A stretch of DNA of 6,103 nt from Acidobacteriota bacterium (GCA_947505565.1 CANNLB010000192.1:1-6103), one strand, 5' to 3'. Shown: positions 1 to 6,103, counted from the stretch's first letter. The notes: generated from the sequence alone by a model not told the origin. Numbers and translations: made by a program.

Positions 1-485
1 AGCAGGTCTTTACCGTCGAAGGTCGCAAGTACGTTCGGGGCTCAAAAACGGATAAATGCACCTTCGCCTACCTGGAAGCACCACGCATTGGCGAGTCTGG
101 CGGCCGCCTCATCGTCCGCGCCCGGTTCACGGGCCGCTCGGCCATGGACTTCCTCGGTCGTTGTGTCGGCCTCGGGGAGTCGTTCGACGTGATCATTCTC
201 GCCACACCTTACGCCGACAAAACGCTGCTCCGTCTCAGGGACGTCGTCGTTGAACCGGCCGATGGCCGCCGCAGCCTCTACTCCCGCCGCGTTTGTGATG
301 CGCTGACGGCCGAACTCCCCCGCCAGATGTCGTTTGACATCGCTCCCGAAGCCAAACGGATACTCGAGGTACCCATCCCGAACTTCCCGTTCGAACGCAG
401 GCTCAGCGACTTGCAAGTCCCGTGGGTGACCATGACGCCGGAAGCCGTTGTGGTCGCCCTCTCGTTTCGCCTACGGGTGCAGTAG
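1..485 (+). CDS. Unrecognised protein, C-terminal 160 residues (5' end outside window)
   Basis: The frame is open from base 3 to a TAG at 483-485, so the gene starts left of the window; the first ATG inside (144) is probably internal because the reading continues cleanly upstream. I do not recognise the family. What can be seen in the 160 residues is alternating hydrophobic and polar stretches typical of beta strands (about residues 35-45 and 61-85, including FDVIILATPY and LLRLRDVVVEP), a helix-like stretch around 95-125, and a final strand ending FRLRVQ. There are three cysteines (about 19, 54, 98) and no membrane segment in this part. Such a pattern would suit a lipid-binding or beta-barrel-like envelope domain, but this is only a guess. 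C-rich wobble positions match the other + strand genes here, supporting real coding. Its stop directly abuts the stop of the convergent permease gene. Confidence 0.7.
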   Translation, partial: QVFTVEGRKYVRGSKTDKCTFAYLEAPRIGESGGRLIVRARFTGRSAMDFLGRCVGLGESFDVIILATPYADKTLLRLRDVVVEPADGRRSLYSRRVCDALTAELPRQMSFDIAPEAKRILEVPIPNFPFERRLSDLQVPWVTMTPEAVVVALSFRLRVQ

Positions 486-1745
486 CTATTCGTATCGCAA
501 CGCTTCTACCGGGTCGAGCCGCGAGGCCTTAAATGCCGGCCAAACGCCGAAAAACAGTCCAATGCCGACGCTGACGCCGAAGCCAACTCCGATCGCCCAT
601 ATCGGCACGACGCTAGGGAGTGCGGGCACGAGCTTGCCAATAATCAGCGTAATCAGCACCGAAACAATGATGCCCAGCAGTCCCCCCAGGCCGGTTAAGG
701 TAACCGCCTCGGTCAGGAATTGCATCACAATATCCCCCCGTCGAGCCCCCAACGCTTTCCGCGTCCCGATCTCCTTCGTCCGCTCGGTCACGCTGACAAG
801 CATGATGTTCATGACGCCGATCCCGCCGACAAGCAAACCCAACCCCGACAAAGCCGTCGAGACGAGAATGATCAGCCCGTTGATCGAATTGAACCGAGCG
901 ATGATCTGGTCTGCCGTCGTAATCGAAAAGTCGTCCTCGGCTGCGGTCGGCGTCTTCCGAAAACGGCGCAACACCCCACGGATTTCCTCAAATGCATCCT
1001 CCCGCCGGCCCGGTGTCGCCTTGGCGGTCACGCTGAATCGGTCGATCCCCGGGTACCGCAAACGCGCCACGGATAACGGAATCGTCACCTGCCGATCAAT
1101 CGGGTTCTCTCCGAAAAAACTCCCTTTAGCCTCTTCGGTAATCCCGATAATCGCGTACTCCTGCCCCGCTACCGTCACGGATTGCCCCACGCCGCCGCCG
1201 GTCGGAAACAGCGCCGCAGCGAGCTTCGGACCGATGATGCAGACGCGCGCCGCACGCTGGTCTTCTTCCTGCGTAAACGGTCGCCCGGCGATAAAATTGC
1301 GCGGATTCGTTAGAAACACGCTCGCCGACGCGCCCAGCATGCTCACCTGATCCGATTCAAACCCCGGTACTTTTGCCGTGATCGGACTCCGGCCAATAAT
1401 CCCCGGAAGGAACAGCGTTACGCTTGTCTCTTCCACCGACGGAACCAGCCGCTTGATGAGTTCCGCATACTCTGGCCCCACGACGCGTCGCCGTATCTCG
1501 TTCACCCGCGGTTCCTGGTTCGGGTCTCCCGAATAGCGCCCAATGAAAATATTGTCCGGCCCAAATTCCGAAAAAAACGTCGTAATACCCTGCTGCAAGC
1601 CCGTTAAAAGGCTCGACACCGTCACCACGGTCGTGATCCCGATCACGATGCCAAGAATCGTCAGCATCGATCGAAAACGGTTGGTCCAAACCGCGTCCAA
1701 CGCCATTGCAATCGACTCACCCAAAGAAATAGTTCCGACTGTCAT
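486..1745 (-). CDS. MacB/FtsX-type ABC transporter permease (second of a pair)
   Basis: A 419-residue inner-membrane permease of the MacB type. Seen in the sequence: one membrane helix near the N terminus (about 27-49, around LTILGIVIGITTVV), a large periplasmic MacB_PCD-like domain (about 50-285), then three C-terminal helices (about 289-315, 341-368, 379-402) forming the FtsX domain. The family motif GGIGVMNIMLVSVTERT (307-323) and EIGTRKALGARRGDI (325-339), the cytoplasmic segment that meets the ATPase, is intact, as is the C-terminal DPVEALRYE. Length is normal for a permease-only subunit; MacB itself carries a fused ATPase, which is absent here. The gene starts 3 bases after the stop of its paralogue at 1749-2999, with its Shine-Dalgarno site inside that gene's last codons, so the two are probably translationally coupled. 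Family members use ATPase-driven mechanical movement to push substrates through the periplasm or release lipoproteins; the substrate here cannot be told. Confidence 0.93.
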   Translation of the reverse strand: MTVGTISLGESIAMALDAVWTNRFRSMLTILGIVIGITTVVTVSSLLTGLQQGITTFFSEFGPDNIFIGRYSGDPNQEPRVNEIRRRVVGPEYAELIKRLVPSVEETSVTLFLPGIIGRSPITAKVPGFESDQVSMLGASASVFLTNPRNFIAGRPFTQEEDQRAARVCIIGPKLAAALFPTGGGVGQSVTVAGQEYAIIGITEEAKGSFFGENPIDRQVTIPLSVARLRYPGIDRFSVTAKATPGRREDAFEEIRGVLRRFRKTPTAAEDDFSITTADQIIARFNSINGLIILVSTALSGLGLLVGGIGVMNIMLVSVTERTKEIGTRKALGARRGDIVMQFLTEAVTLTGLGGLLGIIVSVLITLIIGKLVPALPSVVPIWAIGVGFGVSVGIGLFFGVWPAFKASRLDPVEALRYE

Positions 1746-1748
1746 GGT

Positions 1749-2999
1749 TTACTCCGCCCGCAAGGCTTCTACCGGATCCAGCTTCGCCGCCTTCGAGGCC
1801 GGGTACCAACCCGAAATGATGCCTACCGTGCTCGATACAAAAATAGCCAAAAACACGTAGGTTCCTGTAATCTCGAGCGGCGCTTCGAAGGCAATGGACA
1901 GTACCAGGGTCAAAGCATAGGCCAAGCCAAGCCCAATGATGCCCCCCAACATCGACATCATCAGCGACTCGATCAGAAACTGCAAGAGTATGTCGCTCCG
2001 CCGCGCGCCCAGCGATTTGCGCACGCCAATCTCACGCGTTCGTTCCGTCACGCTCACGAGCATGATGTTCATAATCACAATGCCGCCGACCACGAGCGAG
2101 ATCATGGTTACTGGCACGACGACAACCTTGATCAAACCCAAAATCTGATCAATAAATGCGCGGATCGAATCCGGTGTCAAAAAATCGAAATTGTCGGCCT
2201 GCGCGGGCCGAGTGCGGAATCGAGTCCGCAGCGCGACGCGGGTAACGTCCAGGCTCTGGTCCAGCGTCAGCCCCGATTCCTTCCGCGGTCTAGCGAAAAT
2301 CGTAATGTTGTTCGCCGGTCCAATCAGTCGCGTGAAAACGTCCGACGCGATGTAGACCGTATTGTCTTGCGCCCGTCCGCCTGCGCTGCCCAGTTTCTCC
2401 TGCACTCCGAGCACCGTGAACTCAACTCCGCGCACCGTAATCTTTCGCCCCAGCGGAGACACGCCCACGAACAACTTCTCCCGCACCTCATCGCCAATCA
2501 CGCAAACGCTTTGCCGCGTCGCCTCTTCCTGTTCGGTGAAAAATCGTCCGTCCGTCAGCACCACGTCGCGGATGTCGGGCAGATTCGCCGCCACACCGAG
2601 AATGGCCGCCCCTTCGTAGGTCACTTCGTTCCGCTTGATGTCCTCAATGCGGGTCCGGTAGGGCGAGTATAGAATCTGATCACCGGTCGTCAGTCGCAAG
2701 TAGCTGACGTCCTCGCCACGTATCTGCTTATTTACGCGCAGCTTTTCCGCTCGCTCCTTACGGGTCAAACGCCCGACGTTGGCGATCTGCGCGATCAGGT
2801 AGGTCTCACTACCAAACGCTTTAGAGGTCGTGATTTCAGCGTAGTTGCCCAGCCCTTCAATCGCGGCCCCCACCAGCACCACGCTGGTCACGCCGATGAT
2901 GATGCCCAGCAGAGTAAGAAAGGTTCGCAGCTTATGCGCTCGTAACGAACTGGCCGCCAGTCCCATAGCCGTGATTAATTTGTAGCGAAAGGATGACAC
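1749..2999 (-). CDS. MacB/FtsX-type ABC transporter permease (first of a pair)
   Basis: A 416-residue paralogue of the downstream permease with the same architecture: N-terminal helix (about 26-48, around LTLLGIIIGVTSVV), periplasmic MacB_PCD-like domain (about 50-285), and three C-terminal helices (about 287-314, 338-369, 379-400). The FtsX motif reads MNIMLVSVTERTREIGVRK (310-328) followed by SLGARRSDI (329-337), and the end is LDPVEALRAE. The start is a GTG at 2997-2999; it is preferred because AGGAAG (3008-3013, read on minus) lies 8 bases upstream. An in-frame ATG twelve codons in (2964-2966) is the alternative but would trim the amphipathic N-terminal stretch before helix 1. It follows the xylanase gene by 29 bases on the same strand. 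No ATP-binding motif occurs in this protein or its neighbours. The periplasmic domain differs strongly from that of the paralogue, suggesting a heteromeric pair rather than a recent copy. Confidence 0.93.
   Translation of the reverse strand: MSSFRYKLITAMGLAASSLRAHKLRTFLTLLGIIIGVTSVVLVGAAIEGLGNYAEITTSKAFGSETYLIAQIANVGRLTRKERAEKLRVNKQIRGEDVSYLRLTTGDQILYSPYRTRIEDIKRNEVTYEGAAILGVAANLPDIRDVVLTDGRFFTEQEEATRQSVCVIGDEVREKLFVGVSPLGRKITVRGVEFTVLGVQEKLGSAGGRAQDNTVYIASDVFTRLIGPANNITIFARPRKESGLTLDQSLDVTRVALRTRFRTRPAQADNFDFLTPDSIRAFIDQILGLIKVVVVPVTMISLVVGGIVIMNIMLVSVTERTREIGVRKSLGARRSDILLQFLIESLMMSMLGGIIGLGLAYALTLVLSIAFEAPLEITGTYVFLAIFVSSTVGIISGWYPASKAAKLDPVEALRAE
1752..1755 (-). promoter_or_regulatory. 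Ribosome binding site of the second permease, inside the first permease gene
   Basis: GGAG on the minus strand lies 6 bases before the ATG at 1743-1745. It overlaps the final codons of the upstream permease (GCG GAG TAA), so ribosomes ending the first gene stop on top of it. This supports coupled translation of the pair. Confidence 0.65.
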
Positions 3000-3007
3000 G
3001 AGATGTT

Positions 3008-3013
3008 CTTCCT
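3008..3013 (-). promoter_or_regulatory. Ribosome binding site that decides the GTG start of the first permease
   Basis: AGGAAG on the minus strand sits 8 bases before GTG at 2997-2999, within the 29-base gap after the xylanase stop. No comparable site was noted close before the internal ATG at 2964-2966. Confidence 0.6.
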
Positions 3014-3028
3014 AGAATGACAGCATTC

Positions 3029-4768
3029 CTACGGAGTGGCCACTATCACCACTTCCCGCGCCGCGTCGCCGCTTTCGGTCAGGTCCACTTCCACCGTCTG
3101 CGTCGTCTCGCCAATCGTCACCCGAACCCGATGCCGACCCAGAAACCCCCGCGTCGACCACTCGCCAGTATCTTCGGTCAACCCTTTCTCACGCGTCCAC
3201 CATTCGCCCAGCACGAGCCGTTCGTAGGCCTCCGCCATCGGTCGCGGCGACCAGTCCCGCCGATACATCCCGCCGCCCTGCGCCGACAGCCAGTGGGCCC
3301 CGTCCCAAAATCCCCACAGTAGAAAACTCTTCATCTCCGGGTAAGAAAACGCGGCGGTCATATAATCGGCTAAGTACTTCCCTTGCGCCTCTTCGTCCCG
3401 AATCCCGCCTAGCACCACGTCGAACTCTGTGATCTCCAGCGGCAACCCGAACTGCCCGAGTTCATCCCACGTCTCCAGCACCCGCGCAATCGGCGTCAAC
3501 GGAACATTCATGTGCCCCTGGTCGCCCAGCATGGTCAACGGTGCGCCGTTGTCGATCATCTCCCCAATCACCCGCATAATCCCCTGCCGCTGCGCATCAC
3601 TCGACCCGCCCCGCACGTTCGAAATGTTGTAGTCGTTATAGACAAGACCCACCTCGGGGTCAATCTCCCTGGCCCATTGAAACGTCTTCCACAGCAGATC
3701 CCGGCCCCCATCGCGGATCACCTCCGTGTTCGTCACCGCTTCGTTGATCACGTCCCACAGCACGACACGCCCCCGCGTGCGCGAAGTCGCGTCCTTCACC
3801 CGCATCTCGATCGCGTCCCGTAACGCCTGCCCCCGCAAATCACGGACCGTCGTCGGCAGGTACTGATACGAAGGCCAAAATAAGTTGTGCCCCCGCACCG
3901 GCAACCCATTTTCGGCGCACCAATCCAGCATCCGCGAAGCCGTTGGCCATCCGTTACCGTTCTGAAAATTCCACTTGGTCGCGTTCTCCGGCACGGCGTA
4001 ATTGAACAGTCTTCGAATCGTCGCCCGGTACTTCTCACCGTCCGAATTATTCGCAAACAATGGCCCGTCCGCAATCGCGGTCCCAAACCGGAAGCTATGC
4101 CGCAACTGTTCCACCTCCACCTTCGCCAAGTGGATCGGCAAACCTTCGGCATCGACCACCTTCACCCGCAACCCACCCATTCGAATCTGCCGAATCCGCT
4201 CCTGCGCGGACTCCCGCCAACTGTCGTCCACCGTTTGGCCCCCGTACGGATCAAAACCAATGCTCGGCGGCACCGTCGTCTGACCACTCCAATCTTCGAG
4301 GCGCCAACCAGTGAATTCCACTGTGCCGACCTCTAAGCCCAGCCTTACCCGCAGAGCGGCCGTCCGTACCCCAAACGCAAACGCCTCATAGGCCAGCGCA
4401 TACTCCTTCCACTCTGGCGTCAGCCGCACCACCGTATCGAGCGCCTTAGTGTTCGGTGCCGCGTTCAACTCGTGGACCAGCCCGACCCGGCTCCCGTTCG
4501 CCGACCGCGCCCAAAACCGAAAACGAACCGACTGCCCCGCGCGCGTCTCACCCGGAATCACGAGCGATAGCTGCGGCGTCCACGGCTGGCTCGGCGTCAC
4601 GGCCATCGTCGTCGCCCGCAACGCCGTCGCAAAGCCACCGGGACTTCCCTCCGCACTCACCGTCTGCAGATTCTGCGGCTGCGGATGGCTCCAACTCGCC
4701 CCCGAAATCAAATCCGGTTGCGCCCAAGCGCCCGCCGTCACCGCGCCAAATAGAAAAATCGTCCGCAT
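3029..4768 (-). CDS. Secreted GH10 endo-1,4-beta-xylanase with N-terminal CBM4/9-like module
   Basis: A 579-residue glycoside hydrolase family 10 enzyme that should cut beta-1,4 xylan bonds with retention of configuration, outside the cytoplasm. Domains in order: short Sec signal peptide (about 1-16, likely cut after AWA); beta-rich jelly-roll region like CBM4/9 (about 20-160); linker; GH10 barrel (about 220-520, beginning near FRFGTAIAD); beta-rich tail (about 535-579). Catalytic marks are complete: the acid/base Glu343 in WDVINEA and the nucleophile Glu448 in LEITEFD. Other GH10 marks are ENATKW (261-266), RGHNLFW (292-298), NDYN (378-381), GDQGH (415-419) and WGFWDG (485-490). Where many xylanases have His after the LVW-type motif, this one has Pro299, probably a subgroup trait. 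The start is the only ATG that leaves a full signal peptide; its ribosome site is weak (GAGAG directly before ATG). It is the first gene of the likely operon with the two permeases. Substrate other than xylan, such as mixed glucan, is possible. Confidence 0.95.
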   Translation of the reverse strand: MRTIFLFGAVTAGAWAQPDLISGASWSHPQPQNLQTVSAEGSPGGFATALRATTMAVTPSQPWTPQLSLVIPGETRAGQSVRFRFWARSANGSRVGLVHELNAAPNTKALDTVVRLTPEWKEYALAYEAFAFGVRTAALRVRLGLEVGTVEFTGWRLEDWSGQTTVPPSIGFDPYGGQTVDDSWRESAQERIRQIRMGGLRVKVVDAEGLPIHLAKVEVEQLRHSFRFGTAIADGPLFANNSDGEKYRATIRRLFNYAVPENATKWNFQNGNGWPTASRMLDWCAENGLPVRGHNLFWPSYQYLPTTVRDLRGQALRDAIEMRVKDATSRTRGRVVLWDVINEAVTNTEVIRDGGRDLLWKTFQWAREIDPEVGLVYNDYNISNVRGGSSDAQRQGIMRVIGEMIDNGAPLTMLGDQGHMNVPLTPIARVLETWDELGQFGLPLEITEFDVVLGGIRDEEAQGKYLADYMTAAFSYPEMKSFLLWGFWDGAHWLSAQGGGMYRRDWSPRPMAEAYERLVLGEWWTREKGLTEDTGEWSTRGFLGRHRVRVTIGETTQTVEVDLTESGDAAREVVIVATP

Positions 4769-4835
4769 CTCTCACAATTCTCGCAAATCCCTGCACGCCG
4801 ATTCGTAAGGCGACGTCGTACCATAATGAAAGTGT
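4769..4835. promoter_or_regulatory. Divergent intergenic region between xylanase and pilin genes
   Basis: These 67 bases separate two divergent starts, so they should hold the promoters for both. On + there is CATAAT (4822-4827), one mismatch from a TATAAT -10 box, but no good -35 box at the usual spacing. If used, transcription would begin only a base or two before the pilin ATG. An 8-base palindrome CGACGTCG lies at 4811-4818. No clear promoter was found for the minus direction. Function is inferred from gene arrangement; the individual boxes are weak. Confidence 0.4.
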
Positions 4836-5318
4836 ATGAGACCCCTAGCCGCCCGTAACCGTCGAATCAGCCGCCGAGGCTTCACCCTGATGGAACTGAT
4901 GATTGTCGTTGCCATCATCTTCGTCATCCTGGCGATCGCTGTGCCGAAATACAACCAGTCGAAAATGCTGGCCAACGAAATTTCCGCCACGCGCATGGTC
5001 GGCACCATCCACACGACCCAGGCTCAGTACCAGAGCCAGTTTGGCCGCTACGCGGTTACGTTACAGGAACTTGGCCCGCCCGCGAGCGGCCAGCCGAGCC
5101 CCGCCGCCGCTGACCTCATCCCCGGCGACCTCGCCATCGGCCGGAAAGGCGGATTTAACTTCCAAATGCAGGGTACGCCCGGTGGTTACACCCTCACGGT
5201 TACCCCGGAGTCCTACAACGGCAGCGGCCGCCGAAGCTTCTTCTCCGATCAAACAATGGTGATTCGCGAGAACTGGGGCCCCGAACCGGCCACCGCTTCG
5301 AGTAAAGAAATCAAGTAG
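4836..5318 (+). CDS. Type IV prepilin-like protein (N-methylation/cleavage domain)
   Basis: A 160-residue prepilin. It has a basic 15-residue leader (MRPLAARNRRISRRG), then the prepilin peptidase site G15|F16 followed by FTLMELMIVVAIIFVILAIAV. Phe at +1 and Glu at +5 (Glu20) are both in place, as needed for cleavage, methylation and assembly by a PilD-type system. The hydrophobic segment (16-36) is the assembly helix, continued by an amphipathic helix to about residue 70 and a beta-rich head (about 95-145) with GRRSFFSDQTMVIR (131-144). There are no cysteines, so the C-terminal disulfide loop of many pilins is absent. Length fits a small major pilin or a type II secretion pseudopilin; sequence alone cannot separate these. 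The only possible in-frame start is ATG at 4836, since a TGA lies at 4827-4829. No peptidase, ATPase or platform gene is beside it, so the assembly machinery must lie elsewhere. Confidence 0.92.
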   Translation: MRPLAARNRRISRRGFTLMELMIVVAIIFVILAIAVPKYNQSKMLANEISATRMVGTIHTTQAQYQSQFGRYAVTLQELGPPASGQPSPAAADLIPGDLAIGRKGGFNFQMQGTPGGYTLTVTPESYNGSGRRSFFSDQTMVIRENWGPEPATASSKEIK

Positions 5319-5383
5319 CCACCATAGTTTACAAAACTTAAACTGACGGACCGAACGTTTGTCGTCATCCTACGTAGGAGTCT
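5319..5383 (+). promoter_or_regulatory. Leader region with strong ribosome binding site and 12-base palindrome
   Basis: The 65-base gap holds AGGAG (5376-5380), placed 3 bases before ATG 5384 and 6 bases before a second ATG at 5387. The 6-base spacing favours the second codon as the true start. A perfect palindrome TCCTACGTAGGA (5368-5379) overlaps the site. A six-pair AT-rich inverted repeat, AGTTTA/TAAACT (5326-5331 and 5339-5344), lies just after the pilin stop but has no T-run. TTTACA (5328-5333) resembles a -35 box without a matching -10 box. Confidence 0.5.
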
Positions 5384-6103
5384 ATGATGCAGCTTACGTT
5401 CCCATTCCTTATTTCCCTCGTTCTGGCCGCCGCGGCTTTTAGCCAACAAGCCCGCGTCCTCGGCACCGTCCAATCTGCCGTCCCCACCCTCGAAGTAAAA
5501 ACCGATAAGGGTGAAGTCCTGAAAGTTGGGCTCACCGACAAAGCGACCATTCGCAAGGTCGCGCCCGGCGCTAAAGACTTGAGTGGCGCCCAAACGGTGT
5601 CCCTCGATGACCTCGCCGCCGGCGATCGTGTTCTTCTTCGCGGAGCCCAGACGGGTACCGACTTTTCCGCCGAAAGCATCATTTTGATGAGCTCCCGTGA
5701 GATCACCCAAAAGAACCAGGCCGAGACCGCTGAGTGGACCAAGCGGGGCATCTCCGGCCTCGTCGACAAGGTCGACCCGGCTTCCAACTCGATCACGGTC
5801 ATGGTTCGCGCCACCGAAGGCACGAAGCCGGTCAAGGTAACTGTCGCTGAAAAGACCGACGTCAAGCGCTACGCCAAGGACTCGGTAAAGTACTCCAGCG
5901 CTCAAGCCAGCAAGCTCACCGAAATCAAGAAAGGCGACCAACTCCGGGCCATGGGAGTTAAGAGTGAGGACGGAGCATCCGTCGCCGCCGAACGCATCAT
6001 CTACGGCACGTTCCGCTCCGCCGCCGGCGTCATCACCGCCATCAACGCCGAAACCAAAGAAGTAACCGTCAAAGACTGGCAGAGCAGCAAACCCATGATG
6101 ATT
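5384..6103 (+). CDS. Secreted DUF5666-like repeat protein, N-terminal 240 residues (3' end outside window)
   Basis: The frame runs open from ATG 5384 (or 5387) to the window edge with no stop. A signal peptide covers about residues 1-20 (MMQLTFPFLISLVLAAAAFS), so the protein is exported. The mature part consists of repeated units of about 80-90 residues that look like small beta-barrel (OB-like) domains of the DUF5666 type: unit 1 about 27-103 (GTVQSAVPTLEVKT ... LDDLAAGDRVLLRG ... ESIIL), unit 2 about 125-207 (GLVDKVDPASNSITV ... LTEIKKGDQLRAMG ... ERIIY), and a third beginning at about 215 (GVITAINAETKEVTV). Each has a Gly-Val/Leu strand start, a 'GD.(V/L)' turn and an Ile-Ile ending. No catalytic residues or cysteines are seen. 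Family function is unknown. It lies 65 bases after the pilin gene on the same strand, with its own ribosome binding site; cotranscription is possible but unproven. The family name is from pattern memory. Confidence 0.85.
   Translation, partial: MMQLTFPFLISLVLAAAAFSQQARVLGTVQSAVPTLEVKTDKGEVLKVGLTDKATIRKVAPGAKDLSGAQTVSLDDLAAGDRVLLRGAQTGTDFSAESIILMSSREITQKNQAETAEWTKRGISGLVDKVDPASNSITVMVRATEGTKPVKVTVAEKTDVKRYAKDSVKYSSAQASKLTEIKKGDQLRAMGVKSEDGASVAAERIIYGTFRSAAGVITAINAETKEVTVKDWQSSKPMMI

Noticed and set aside
42..416. Open minus frame of 124 codons opposite the left partial gene
   Set aside because: The + frame is open across the whole stretch with consistent codon bias and ends precisely at the convergent boundary; the minus frame has no family features.
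448..1350. Open + strand frame of 300 codons opposite the second permease
   Set aside because: It is antisense to a clear MacB-type permease; the translation is rich in Ser, Pro, Thr and Arg with no domain pattern, as expected from the mirror of hydrophobic GC-rich codons.
5328..5333. TTTACA as a -35 box for the repeat-protein gene
   Set aside because: At 17-18 bases spacing the sequence is CCGAAC or CGAACG, which is not a -10 box.
5326..5344. Inverted repeat AGTTTA/TAAACT after the pilin stop as a terminator
   Set aside because: Only six pairs, all but one A-T, and no T-run follows, so it is too weak for an intrinsic terminator.
5249..5941. Open minus frame of 230 codons opposite the pilin end and repeat protein
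   Set aside because: The + strand shows a signal peptide, strong ribosome site and repeated domain units over the same bases. The minus frame also crosses the intergenic gap and has no recognisable domain.
1..6103. Mobile element, CRISPR array, phage or defence system
   Set aside because: No transposase or integrase, no spaced repeats, no terminal inverted repeats and no abrupt base-composition change were seen; the identifiable genes are ordinary envelope and secreted-protein genes.

Overview
The window looks like chromosomal DNA from a GC-rich (roughly 60% by spot counts) Gram-negative bacterium. An Acidobacteriota member of the Bryobacter/Solibacter type is my best guess. The guess rests on three things: separate MacB-type permeases, a secreted CBM-GH10 xylanase, and a short cysteine-free prepilin with a 'SFFSDQ...VIR' C-terminal motif that I associate with acidobacterial pilins. 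It comes from family resemblance only. No marker gene, rRNA or tRNA is present.

Layout from left to right: (1) The 3' end of an unrecognised + strand gene (to 485). (2) A three-gene minus-strand unit read from 4768 down to 486: a secreted GH10 endo-xylanase with an N-terminal carbohydrate-binding-like module, then two paralogous MacB/FtsX-type ABC permeases. The gaps are 29 and 3 bases, so this is probably one operon. (3) A 67-base divergent intergenic region (4769-4835). (4) A type IV prepilin-like gene on + (4836-5318). (5) A 65-base gap with a strong ribosome binding site, then a secreted protein of DUF5666-like repeats (5384 to the right edge), cut off by the window end.

How the parts may work together: the xylanase would be exported by its Sec signal peptide and cut beta-1,4-xylan. 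The two permeases keep the membrane segments and the cytoplasmic motif that contacts an ATPase, but neither an ATPase nor a periplasmic adaptor lies in the window, and the flanking genes point the other way. They must borrow an ATPase from elsewhere or work in an unknown way. The pilin and the repeat protein are both exported and lie in tandem; a functional link is not demonstrated.

I found no mobile element, CRISPR array, RNA gene or convincing intrinsic terminator, and no clear sign of a wholly new system. The points most worth following up are the xylanase/orphan permease unit, the repeat protein at the right edge, and the abutting stop codons at 483-488.
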